From Pelagisphaera sp964404745 (GTDB taxonomy: Bacteria > Verrucomicrobiota > Verrucomicrobiia > Opitutales > Opitutaceae): a DNA stretch of 64,000 bases. The notes below the pieces were generated by a model. That model had not been told where the DNA came from and ran no database searches. It was given only the letters and a program-made list of their open reading frames with translations. The stretch is from contig CAYOLG010000007.1 in the NCBI GenBank assembly GCA_964404745.1, positions 62,001 to 126,000 on the forward strand, read 5' to 3'. The translations under genes and the position numbers were made by a program. Of this stretch, positions 9,025 to 17,074 are shown piece after piece; position 1 is the stretch's first letter; every line of letters starts with the position of its first letter.

Positions 9025-10737
9025 ATGAGCCCCTCCTTTGCCACTCTCGATTGGATCGTCTTGATTGCCTATTTTGCGGCCACGATGGGCATCGGTTGCC
9101 ACTTCTACCGCAAAACCCGCACAATCGACGGCTTCACCGCGGGAAATCGCTCTATCCCTGGATGGGTGTGCGGCCTTTCGATTTTCGCTACCTTCCTGAG
9201 CAGCATTAGTTATTTAGCCAACGCGGGAAAGACTTTCGTCTCCGACTGGAACGCGTTCGTGTTTTCGCTATCCGTCCCCCTGGGGACCTGGGTAGCGGTC
9301 AGATGGTTTTTGCCCTACTATCGCAAGAGTCAGCATGTGTCCGCGTACGCGGCTCTGGAGGATCGATTCGGTCTGTGGGCTCGCTTGTATGCCAGCTTCT
9401 TCTATATGCTTACCCAGCTAGCCCGCATGGCTGTGGTCATGTATTTGGTAGCCCTGCCCATGCAGGTCATTTTCGGCTGGGATATTATGGTTATCTTGCT
9501 GGTTATCGGGATCAGCGTGACCGTGTACTCGTTTGTTGGTGGCGTGTTAGCGGTAATCTGGACGGATGCCATTCAGGCTATTGTGCTTATGGCTGGGGCG
9601 GTGATCGCTCTTGGGGTTATGCTGTTTCAGGTACCAGGTGGGGTGGGACAGATTTTCGAGGTCGCTTCCGATTATGAGAAATTTTCCCTGGGCAGCTTCA
9701 GCCTGGAGATGGCGGAAAAGACCTTTTGGACGCTAATCCTTTTCGGAATCGCAGAGAACCTTCGCAATTTCGGCATCGATCAGAGTTACATACAGCGGTA
9801 CATCGCGTCGAAATCGGATCGAGAGGCGAAGCAAGGCCTGTGGCTCGCGGGCTGGCTCTACGTGCCCATGAGCGCCGTTTTCTTTTTTATCGGAACGGCT
9901 TTGTTCGCGTTTTACAATGCCGATCAGGCCCTCGATATCGAAACGACCAGCCCGGTTTGGGAATCGAGGGATTTGCAGGATTTGAATCAGGTTCGCCAAG
10001 TGGTCGCTCGACAGGAGTTGCTGCAGCAAGGAGCCGACCCAAGTAGCTCGGAATTCGCAGTCACTCAATCGAGATTGGCTAGCGAAAAGGGGTTGGAAGA
10101 ATTGGGGGACCGCGTCTTCCCTTACTTTATTGCTACCCGTTTGCCACCAGGAATTACGGGGTTGCTGATAGCGGCCGTGTTCGCGGCAGGGATGAGTACG
10201 ATTTCGACGAGTTTGAATTCTTCGGCTACTTTGTTTATGACGGACTACTATCGTCGTTTGATCGATCCCGGCGCTTCCGAGCGAAAGCAAATGAGAGCGC
10301 TTTACATGGCGACTTTTATCTGGGGAGCCGCCGGTACGGGCTTGGCAATCCTGTTGGTACAGGTTACTCAGAGCGCCTTGGACATGTGGTGGACCTTGTC
10401 GGGCATTTTCAGTGGGGGCATGGTGGGGCTTTTCTTGCTGGGATTGATAAGCCATCGGGCCCGAAATCCTCAAGCAGTCGCTGCGGTTATTCTTGGCTTG
10501 GTGGTTATTCTTTGGATGTCCTTGCCCAAAGTAGCGGAAATGCTTTTGCGGGCGAATGAGGCGTCGTCGATTCATGGCATGGGCGCCACGCTGCGCAATC
10601 TGAGTAGCGGTGGACTAGCCAGTCCCTTCAACGCTTTATTGATACCTGTGATCGGAACCCTGACGATTCTGCTGAGCGGGATTCTCTTCACCAAGTGGTT
10701 CGGGGGCGGCTACGAATCCGCCGAAAAGGGAGTATGA
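9025..10737 (+). CDS. sodium:solute symporter (SSS family)
   Basis: A protein of 570 residues with many membrane spans. The N-terminus (ATLDWIVLIAYFAATMGIG) and the following substrate/sodium-site region (TAGNRSIPGWVCGLSIFATF) are those of the SSS family. The long loop at about residues 300-360 and the stretch GITGLLIAAVFAAGMSTIST are also typical. It should import a small organic solute with sodium. Members next to N-acetylneuraminate lyases often carry sialic acids. That is the best guess here because the next gene overlaps its stop (ATGA) and encodes such an aldolase, and a sialidase-like protein follows. A different sugar acid remains possible. Confidence 0.93.
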   Translation: MSPSFATLDWIVLIAYFAATMGIGCHFYRKTRTIDGFTAGNRSIPGWVCGLSIFATFLSSISYLANAGKTFVSDWNAFVFSLSVPLGTWVAVRWFLPYYRKSQHVSAYAALEDRFGLWARLYASFFYMLTQLARMAVVMYLVALPMQVIFGWDIMVILLVIGISVTVYSFVGGVLAVIWTDAIQAIVLMAGAVIALGVMLFQVPGGVGQIFEVASDYEKFSLGSFSLEMAEKTFWTLILFGIAENLRNFGIDQSYIQRYIASKSDREAKQGLWLAGWLYVPMSAVFFFIGTALFAFYNADQALDIETTSPVWESRDLQDLNQVRQVVARQELLQQGADPSSSEFAVTQSRLASEKGLEELGDRVFPYFIATRLPPGITGLLIAAVFAAGMSTISTSLNSSATLFMTDYYRRLIDPGASERKQMRALYMATFIWGAAGTGLAILLVQVTQSALDMWWTLSGIFSGGMVGLFLLGLISHRARNPQAVAAVILGLVVILWMSLPKVAEMLLRANEASSIHGMGATLRNLSSGGLASPFNALLIPVIGTLTILLSGILFTKWFGGGYESAEKGV

Positions 10738-11627
10738 AACTGCAGGGAATCATACCGCCTTTGATAACGCCACTGTCGGGTCGCGATACTCTCGATCGGG
10801 AAGGCCTGTATCGACTATTGGAACACATGATATCTGGTGGAACGCATGGCGTGTTCGCCCTCGGTAGTACTGGGGAGGGCCCCTCCTTGAGCTATCGACT
10901 TAGAAGAGAGCTGATTCGAGAAACTTGCAGCGCGGTTCGAGGACGGGCGCCTGTGCTCGTATCAGTATCCGATACGGCTATGGAGGAATCGATAGATCTC
11001 GCTAGAGTCGCTGCGGATGCGGGAGCGGATGCACTGGTATTGGCTACTCCTTACTACTTTCCTGCCGGGCAGACGGAGCTGCTGCAATACGTCCGAACGA
11101 TTGTCCCGGAATTGCCGCTGCCCGTTCTGCTTTATAATATGCCTTCGCTGACTAAGGTTTGGTTCGAAATTGAAATGTTAAGGAGGCTCACTGAGTTGGA
11201 AGGCATAATCGGAATCAAAGATAGTAGCGGCGATCTTGCCTACTATGGAAAGCTCTGCTCGCTAAAAGAGGAGCGACCAGACTGGAGCCTCTTCATAGGG
11301 CCGGAAGAGAAAATGATCAAATCGATCGCACTAGGAGGTGACGGAGGTGTCAATGGAGGGGCGAACATCTATCCTAGTCTATTCGTGGAGGCATATAACG
11401 CTGCCCGAAATGGAGACCGGGTCCAGCAGGTATCCTTGCAAGTGAAGATCGAAGCCTTCGGAAAAATCTACGAGATCGGAAAGTACGCTTCTCGCTTTAT
11501 TAAAGGGACGAAATGCGCAGCATCCCTTCTCGGCTTGTGCGATGACCGCATGGCCGAACCCTTTAATCGCTTTAACCCTGAAGATCGTGATAAAGTGAAA
11601 CGGATCCTAGATGAATTGGATTTGTAA
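10734..11627 (+). CDS. N-acetylneuraminate lyase / KDG aldolase-type DHDPS-family protein
   Basis: A class I aldolase of 297 residues. It has GSTGE at residues 44-48, the Schiff-base lysine Lys162 in GIIGIKDSSGD and the catalytic tyrosine Tyr134 in LLYNMPS. True dihydrodipicolinate synthases have an arginine two residues after the tyrosine-loop PS (PSRT). Here the motif is PSLTK, so lysine biosynthesis is unlikely and cleavage of a 2-keto-3-deoxy sugar acid or sialic acid is more likely. The ATG at 10734 overlaps the symporter stop by four bases, so the two are translationally coupled. The reading frame extends 13 residues upstream inside the symporter gene; I rejected that start. Confidence 0.9.
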   Translation: MKLQGIIPPLITPLSGRDTLDREGLYRLLEHMISGGTHGVFALGSTGEGPSLSYRLRRELIRETCSAVRGRAPVLVSVSDTAMEESIDLARVAADAGADALVLATPYYFPAGQTELLQYVRTIVPELPLPVLLYNMPSLTKVWFEIEMLRRLTELEGIIGIKDSSGDLAYYGKLCSLKEERPDWSLFIGPEEKMIKSIALGGDGGVNGGANIYPSLFVEAYNAARNGDRVQQVSLQVKIEAFGKIYEIGKYASRFIKGTKCAASLLGLCDDRMAEPFNRFNPEDRDKVKRILDELDL

Positions 11628-11692
11628 TCATGAACTTGATCCCTTCGGATATAATATCTCAAAGCTTATCGCAGACCCGAATGTGTCGGTGG

Positions 11693-11815
11693 TTTCGGCT
11701 TTTTGGTAGGGAGGAGCGTCTTCAGCCTTCGCCAAGGCTATGGCTAGACAAGCGGTCCTACATCTGCGGAAATCGGGGGATCAAGCCGATCCTCCCTTCC
11801 TTTCAGGATGCCCCG
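11693..11815 (+). repeat. two-hairpin intergenic repeat (family A), copy 1
   Basis: It starts TTTCGGCTTTTTGGTAGGGA and ends with a GATCAAGCCGATCC hairpin, then CTCCCTTCCTTTCAGGATGC and CCCGG. The same edges recur in inverted orientation at 35904-35999 and, for the right edge, at 34351-34438. The middle of this copy has diverged. It fills the gap between the aldolase gene and the sialidase-like gene. Confidence 0.75.
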
Positions 11816-11861
11816 GAGCAAGCTTCAGGGTTGTTCGCTCTTTAGAAAAAATATTAAATTG

Positions 11862-13016
11862 ATGGATACGTCGAAAATGATTCGAAATTGCCGGCTGCTT
11901 TGCTGCATGATTCCTGTGTTGATGCTCTTGCTTGATGCTCAAGCCGATGATCATGAATTCCCTCCTGTCGCCAAAGCTGGCCAGGGGGCCCTGCTGGCGT
12001 CGGAGCAGATCTTCCCGATGGCGAACAAGCCCACCAAGGAATGCCACGCATCGACTATTGTGGAGACATCGGATGGGTCGTTAGCCGCCGCCTGGTTTGC
12101 AGGCACTCGAGAACGAGATCCTGACGTGGGGATTTGGGTTTCACGAAAAGAAGGGAATCAATGGACTGAGCCCGAAGAAGTGGTCAACGGCGTACAGTCC
12201 ATGAATCTTCGCTACCCTTGCTGGAACCCCGTCCTTTTCCAGCCCTCGAACGGGCCCCTAATGCTCTTCTATAAAGTAGGCCCTAGCCCTCGAGAATGGT
12301 GGGGCATGCTGACCACCTCCGACGATGGCGGGAAGAGCTGGTCCTGGCCAATAAAGCTGGGCGAACATTGGGCTATCGGGCATCTTTTGGGACCGGTCAA
12401 GAACAAGCCGATCGAGCTAGCCGACGGGTCTATTCTCTGCCCGACGAGTACGGAAGTGGATGTCGAGGGAGGCGATGGTTACTGGCGGGTTCATTTTGAA
12501 GTGACCCGCGATCTCGGAAAAACTTGGGATGTGATTGGACCGATCAATAATGGCATCGAATTCGATGCCATTCAGCCAAGCATTCTCACTTACGCTAACG
12601 GAGATATGCAAATCCTCTGCCGGACTAAGCAAGACGTCGTTTCCCAAAGCTGGTCGCGAGACGGAGGCGTCAGCTGGAGCGATATGGAGGCGACGGAGCT
12701 GCCCAACCCTAGCTCGGGAACGGATGCGGTTTCCTTGCAGGATGGGCGGCAACTATTGGTCTACAATCACACGACCCGCAAAACCAAAGTCCCGAGTCGG
12801 CAAATACTCAATGTGGCCTTATCGGAAGACGGGATCGATTGGAAAATGGCCATGACTTTGGAATGGCAGACTGGAGAGCGACCTCGTGGCCAACGCCATT
12901 GGGGCGAGTATTCCTATCCTGCGGTGATACAAGCTGACGATGGCCGTATCCACATAACTTACACTTATAATAGAGAAGGCATCAAGCATGCGGTTCTGGA
13001 CCCGAGCAAACTGTAG
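11862..13016 (+). CDS. secreted BNR/Asp-box sialidase-like protein (BNR_2)
   Basis: A signal peptide (MIRNCRLLCCMIPVLMLLLD) precedes a six-bladed-propeller-type sequence. Three Asp-box motifs are visible: SDDGGKSW, TRDLGKTW and SRDGGVSW. The stretch ECHASTIVETSDGSLAAAWF is the usual first blade of the BNR_2 group, annotated as exo-alpha-sialidase. Many BNR_2 members have not been shown to cut sialic acids, so the substrate is open. The frame is open from 11808, but the first 18 residues come from the repeat edge. The start is either 11862 (MDTSKMIRN) or 11877 (MIRN). Following the symporter and aldolase, it may release what they take up and split. Confidence 0.85.
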   Translation: MDTSKMIRNCRLLCCMIPVLMLLLDAQADDHEFPPVAKAGQGALLASEQIFPMANKPTKECHASTIVETSDGSLAAAWFAGTRERDPDVGIWVSRKEGNQWTEPEEVVNGVQSMNLRYPCWNPVLFQPSNGPLMLFYKVGPSPREWWGMLTTSDDGGKSWSWPIKLGEHWAIGHLLGPVKNKPIELADGSILCPTSTEVDVEGGDGYWRVHFEVTRDLGKTWDVIGPINNGIEFDAIQPSILTYANGDMQILCRTKQDVVSQSWSRDGGVSWSDMEATELPNPSSGTDAVSLQDGRQLLVYNHTTRKTKVPSRQILNVALSEDGIDWKMAMTLEWQTGERPRGQRHWGEYSYPAVIQADDGRIHITYTYNREGIKHAVLDPSKL

Positions 13017-13090
13017 CTTCTGTAGGGCAGGGCTTCGGTTTGCCCAAAGATCGAAATACGCCAGCTAGAGCAAGCGCTACTGATATGCAA

Positions 13091-13190
13091 TCTGAAAGAC
13101 TGTCCAATAAATCCGAAAATCGTAGGGTCGCCGCTGGCGGCGACCCTGTCCTGATGAAACCGCTATCATCCACTTCTTGGACACTCTCTA
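13091..13190. repeat. short relative of the 286-bp inverted-repeat element, with GTAGGGTCGCC hairpin core
   Basis: The right end CTTGGACACTCTCTA (13176-13190) matches the terminal repeat of the element at 15219-15504. The left end GACTGTCCAATAAATCCG (from about 13098) resembles the other terminus. Between them lies the palindrome CGTAGGGTCGCCGCTGGCGG followed by CGACCCTG (13121-13148). The start codon of the following gene (13154) is inside this unit. Confidence 0.6.
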
Positions 13191-15127
13191 AGAGAGCCGA
13201 GTTTGGAGTGGCAATTACCGCCTTAGCGGCGTTGGCCAGCGTATCGTCCCTCGCCGCAGACAGCCAGTTGGAACCTCTTCAGTACAATAACCCGGGATTG
13301 GTTGTCGACCTAGGTGTGGGTCTTTGGGCCTGGCCCCTGCCGATGGATTTCGATCAGGACGGGGATCACGATTTGGTCGTCGTTTGCCCGGACAAGCCGT
13401 TCAATGGCACCTATTTCTTTGAGAACACGGAAGGCGATGTAGCATTGCCCGTATTCGAGCCGCCCGTACGCATCAGCAAAGGGGCTCATAATGTGCAAGT
13501 GTCCTATGTCGATGGAAGACCCCGGGTGCTCTCTCCCGGAATTGAGCATACCGAGTTTTTCAAACGTGGCATTGATACTGGAGAGGAGCTTGGACTATCG
13601 AAAGACGACATCTATACGGCCGAGGGTCGTATTCGAGCGAGGCAGTGGAAGTACGTCGACTACGATGGCGATGGGGCGTTGGACATCGTCGCTGGATTCG
13701 GTGATTGGACCGACTACGGGTGGGACGATGCCTACAATGGCATGGGCGAATGGACGAATGGCCCTCTGCGCGGATTCGTTTTTTGGGTCAGGAATCAAGG
13801 AACCAGTGATAAGCCCAGATACGGTCTAGCCCAGCAAGTGAAAGCTGGTGGACGGAATGTGGAAGTTTTCGGGTGGCCGTCGCCAAACTTTGGGGACTTC
13901 GATGGGGATGGTGATCTGGATCTTTTGTGCGGGGAATTCTTGGATGGTTTTACCTACTTTCAAAACATTGGGACGCAAGCGGCGCCAAAGTATGCTGATG
14001 GACGGCGACTTCGATCCGATGGATCCTTGTTGAAAATGGATTTGCAAATGATCGTTCCTGTCGCCTACGACTGGGATAAAGATGGCGATCTGGACTTGAT
14101 TTGCGGAGATGAGGACGGCCGCGTGGCCTTTATCGAACATTCTGGGCTTGTAACCGACGGCATGCCTCAGTTTCGCCCGCCAATCTATTTCCAGCAGCGC
14201 GCTAAAGATGTGAAGTTCGGGGCTTTGGCCACTCCCTTTGGAGTCGATTGGGATGGCGATGGGGACGAAGATATCATATGTGGAAATACGGCTGGTTATA
14301 TCGGGTTTTTCGAGAATCTCGGAGGCGGAGCAGATCCGGTATGGGATAAGGTGAAGTTGCTTGAAGCCGGCGGCCATACGATACGCATTCAGGCGGGTCG
14401 CAATGGCTCGATTCAAGGTCCAGCCGAAGCCAAGTGGGGCTACACGACGCAAACAGTCGCCGATTGGGATGGAGATGGACTATTGGATATCGTTGCCAAT
14501 TCGATTTGGGGAAAAGTCGTTTGGTATCGAAATATAGGAGTAGAAGGGGATCCTTTATTAGATACCGCTCGACCGGTCGAGGTCGAATGGCAAGGGTCTC
14601 CTCCTAAACCCGCTTGGAATTGGTGGGATCCGATTGGTCGCGAATTGGCGAGCCAGTGGAGAACGACTCCGGTTGCCGTGGACTGGAATCAGGATGGCCT
14701 CATGGATCTGGTCATGCTGGACCACGAGGGACACTTGGCTTTTTTCCGCAGAACGGAGAGGGAAGGCCAGTTGCGCCTGCTCCCGGGCGAGCGGATTTTC
14801 TGCGATGAAAGCGGGGAGCCGCTTCCCTTGATTAGAGGGCCTGCTGGCAAGAGTGGGCGTCGCAAACTGGAAGTCGTCGATTGGGATGGAGATGGACGGT
14901 TGGATATTCTTTTCAACGGGGAGAACGCCGATTGGTTCAGAAACATGGGCGAGCGTGATGGCCAAATCGTATTGAAAAACCTGGGACCTTTGGACGGCAG
15001 GAAGATTTCGGGGCATACTTCCAGCCCAACAACGGTTGACTGGGACGGAGATGGCGTCCCGGATCTACTGGTTGGTTCCGAGGACGGAAGACTTTACTAC
15101 AAACGCAATTCGAGGAAGCGTCTTTGA
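13154..15127 (+). CDS. secreted FG-GAP/VCBS repeat protein
   Basis: A predicted exported protein of 657 residues. The N-terminal hydrophobic stretch (VAITALAALASVSSLAADS) ends in a likely signal cleavage site. The rest is built of FG-GAP-like repeats with calcium-binding cores: DFDQDGDHDLVV, DYDGDGALDIVAG, DFDGDGDLDLLCG, DWDKDGDLDLICG, DWDGDGDEDIICG, DWDGDGLLDIVA, DWDGDGRLDILF and DWDGDGVPDLLVG. This is an integrin-alpha-like propeller of the kind used for surface binding of glycans or proteins; no catalytic motif is visible. The frame is open from 13040, but the codons before 13154 lie in a repeat, and even MKPLSSTSWTLSKR is encoded by its right end. It may bind glycan for the neighbouring enzymes. 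Confidence 0.88.
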   Translation: MKPLSSTSWTLSKRAEFGVAITALAALASVSSLAADSQLEPLQYNNPGLVVDLGVGLWAWPLPMDFDQDGDHDLVVVCPDKPFNGTYFFENTEGDVALPVFEPPVRISKGAHNVQVSYVDGRPRVLSPGIEHTEFFKRGIDTGEELGLSKDDIYTAEGRIRARQWKYVDYDGDGALDIVAGFGDWTDYGWDDAYNGMGEWTNGPLRGFVFWVRNQGTSDKPRYGLAQQVKAGGRNVEVFGWPSPNFGDFDGDGDLDLLCGEFLDGFTYFQNIGTQAAPKYADGRRLRSDGSLLKMDLQMIVPVAYDWDKDGDLDLICGDEDGRVAFIEHSGLVTDGMPQFRPPIYFQQRAKDVKFGALATPFGVDWDGDGDEDIICGNTAGYIGFFENLGGGADPVWDKVKLLEAGGHTIRIQAGRNGSIQGPAEAKWGYTTQTVADWDGDGLLDIVANSIWGKVVWYRNIGVEGDPLLDTARPVEVEWQGSPPKPAWNWWDPIGRELASQWRTTPVAVDWNQDGLMDLVMLDHEGHLAFFRRTEREGQLRLLPGERIFCDESGEPLPLIRGPAGKSGRRKLEVVDWDGDGRLDILFNGENADWFRNMGERDGQIVLKNLGPLDGRKISGHTSSPTTVDWDGDGVPDLLVGSEDGRLYYKRNSRKRL

Positions 15128-15190
15128 TTTCGAAACCGTAGCGCTGGCGTTCGCGCCATGCGTATTAATTAACTTAATTTCTATCCAATG

Positions 15191-15216
15191 CGGCGGCTTC
15201 GCAAGCGAAGGCCCGA
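15191..15216. repeat. small GC-rich hairpin (GGCTTCGCAAGCGAAGGCC)
   Basis: The core GGCTTCGCAAGCGAAGGCC can fold into a stem just upstream of the 286-bp element. It is similar in style to the other intergenic hairpins in the window. Confidence 0.5.
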
Positions 15217-15218
15217 CA

Positions 15219-15504
15219 TTAGAGAGTGTTCAAAAAGTCAGAATATGCGTCGTTTTCGTCCAGATGGGCCTGTCGCCAGGCGGGCCCATTGCGGGGTATC
15301 CAAGGAATGGCTATCCCCGATGCGCTCAACGCTGTGCAGGGCCATTTGGACGGAAACCCCTTTTGGGGCAGCGTCCTTTTTCGCTTTTGGCTGCGTTGCA
15401 GCCGAGGGCCAAGGCCCTCCGGGCATTGACGCCCCGGCTACGCCTAGCCAAAAACGAAAATTGCCTGCCGCGACGCGCATTCGGACTGATTGGACACTCT
15501 CTAA
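15219..15504. mobile_element. MITE-like element, 286 bp, with about 34-bp terminal inverted repeats
   Basis: The left end reads TTAGAGAGTGTTCAAAAAGT. The reverse complement of the right end reads TTAGAGAGTGTCCAATCAGT. The match continues inward through GAATATGCGTCG versus GAATGCGCGTCG, about 28 of 34 positions in all. A TA dinucleotide sits at both outer edges (TA-GAGAG and CTCTC-TA), as expected for an element that duplicates a TA target, such as the IS630/Tc1-mariner type. There is no transposase; the interior is GC-rich with hairpins (GGGCCTGTCGCCAGGCGGGCCC). The frame of the following sulfatase happens to be open across the element. A partial terminus recurs at 26067-26085 and a shorter relative at 13091-13190. 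Confidence 0.75.
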
Positions 15505-15556
15505 AAGTTTGTATAATGCTGCCTTGTTAGATGCTCTTCTAATAAAACCAATTTCA

Positions 15557-17074
15557 ATGCGTCTGATCACAGGAAATCAAAGAACCGCTTTGGTCGTTTT
15601 CGCATGGGCGATCCTTTCTGCGGTTTCGCAAGCGCGTCCCAACGTTCTCTTTATCGCAGTCGATGACTTGAGGGCAGAGCTAGGCTGCTATGGCCAAGAC
15701 TGGATCCATTCGCCCAACATCGATCGCTTGGCCAATCAAGCCACTGTATTCGAAAATGCCTTTTGCCAGGTATCTTTATGCAACCCTTCTCGAACGTCTC
15801 TTCTGACCGGTCTGTATCCGGATACTCTAGGAGTGATCGATCTGCCCACTCATTTTCGGCAAGTTCATCCAGATGTAGTGACCTTGCCGGAGCACTTTAG
15901 GGCCAATGGATATTTCACTCAGAATATTGGCAAGATCTTCCACAATTGGCACCACGGTGAACGGGATGGCGATCCGCAATCCTGGTCCGTTGCCGCGGAA
16001 CTCCACTACGATACGCATAGTAATGATGTGGTCACTCCCAAGGCGCTGATAGCCGGGCAGGAGAATAACTATGCATCGAACCGCCTAAATAAACGGGCCG
16101 AAAATTATGACGTTCCAGACAGCGCCTACTTCGATGGACGTATTGCTGAAAAGGCGGTGGCTGCCCTTTCCTCGCTCAAAGAATCGGGTGAGCCGTTTTT
16201 CCTGGCTGTAGGCTTCTGGAAGCCGCACCTCCCGTTCAATGCTCCCAAGAAATACTGGGATCTCTATGACAAACAACCGGGGATTGAGACTCGCCTTTAC
16301 CCTGAGCATTCTAATTGGCCCGAAGGCTCTCCGGAGCTTGCCAAACATCCGGGCAGCGAGTTGATGCGCTCTTTCGAAACCCCTCTCGATTCTGAGCAGA
16401 TAGCGTTGCTGAGAAAGGGATACTACGCAGCTATTAGCTATGTGGATGCCCAAGTGGGCCAGCTTTTGGACGCTTTAGAGGCGTTGCAACTCGAAGACGA
16501 TACCGTGGTTGTTTTATGGTCAGATCATGGGTTTCACCTGGGAGAACGGGGGCTGTGGTGCAAGAACAGTTGCTATGATCTGGATACGAGGGTCCCCCTC
16601 CTGATTCGCAAGCCCAGCCAGCGAGTTGGTCAGCGGACGGATAGTTTGGTCGAGCTGATTGACCTGTATCCCACTCTCCTTGAATTGTGCGACTTGCCAT
16701 CGGTGGAACCGATTCCGGGTCAGCGTTTGCAGGGCAAGAGCTTGTCGCCCATTTTGCAAAACCCGAATGTTGGTGTTCGACCTGCAGCTCTCTCGCAAAT
16801 TATGCGTCCTGCCTATTCGAAAAAGACGGACCGGGTGGCCATGGGGTATTCGCTTCGAACAGCCGACTTTCGCTATATCCAATGGCGTGGGTGGACAGCC
16901 AGCATGGAAAAACCGTCCGCAAATAACCTGCTGGCCGAGGAAATCTATAGCGTAAGGAATGACCCTGGCGAAATGATGAATTTGGCGGGAATACCGGAAC
17001 ACGATAAAACGCGGGAGGGCTTTCGCAAAATGCTCGAAAAGCGATTGGCTAATCAGCCTGCTAACTATCGATGA
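15557..17074 (+). CDS. sulfatase 1 (iduronate-2-sulfatase-like), secreted
   Basis: The start at 15557 gives 505 residues and a signal peptide (ALVVFAWAILSAVSQA) just before RPNVLFIAVDDL, which carries the first metal-binding aspartates. The formylglycine site is CNPSRTSLLTG with Cys75. GKIFHNW replaces the arylsulfatase GKWHL, and a second aspartate/histidine set lies in LWSDHGFHLGERG; both are typical of the iduronate-2-sulfatase branch. FWKPHLPFNAPKKYWD is nearly repeated in sulfatase 4, so the two are paralogs. The open frame reaches back to 15188 across the MITE-like element, which I exclude. It overlaps the next sulfatase by ATGA. The enzyme would remove sulfate esters from a sugar in the periplasm or outside; the true substrate is unknown. 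Confidence 0.92.
   Translation: MRLITGNQRTALVVFAWAILSAVSQARPNVLFIAVDDLRAELGCYGQDWIHSPNIDRLANQATVFENAFCQVSLCNPSRTSLLTGLYPDTLGVIDLPTHFRQVHPDVVTLPEHFRANGYFTQNIGKIFHNWHHGERDGDPQSWSVAAELHYDTHSNDVVTPKALIAGQENNYASNRLNKRAENYDVPDSAYFDGRIAEKAVAALSSLKESGEPFFLAVGFWKPHLPFNAPKKYWDLYDKQPGIETRLYPEHSNWPEGSPELAKHPGSELMRSFETPLDSEQIALLRKGYYAAISYVDAQVGQLLDALEALQLEDDTVVVLWSDHGFHLGERGLWCKNSCYDLDTRVPLLIRKPSQRVGQRTDSLVELIDLYPTLLELCDLPSVEPIPGQRLQGKSLSPILQNPNVGVRPAALSQIMRPAYSKKTDRVAMGYSLRTADFRYIQWRGWTASMEKPSANNLLAEEIYSVRNDPGEMMNLAGIPEHDKTREGFRKMLEKRLANQPANYR

Noticed and set aside
9733..10575. 280-residue minus-strand frame
   Set aside because: Lies wholly inside the symporter gene and has the composition of a shadow frame with no motif.
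15188..15556. Upstream extension of sulfatase 1 by 123 codons
   Set aside because: The frame happens to be open across the MITE-like element. The signal peptide begins only at 15557, and the upstream residues look like random GC-rich translation.
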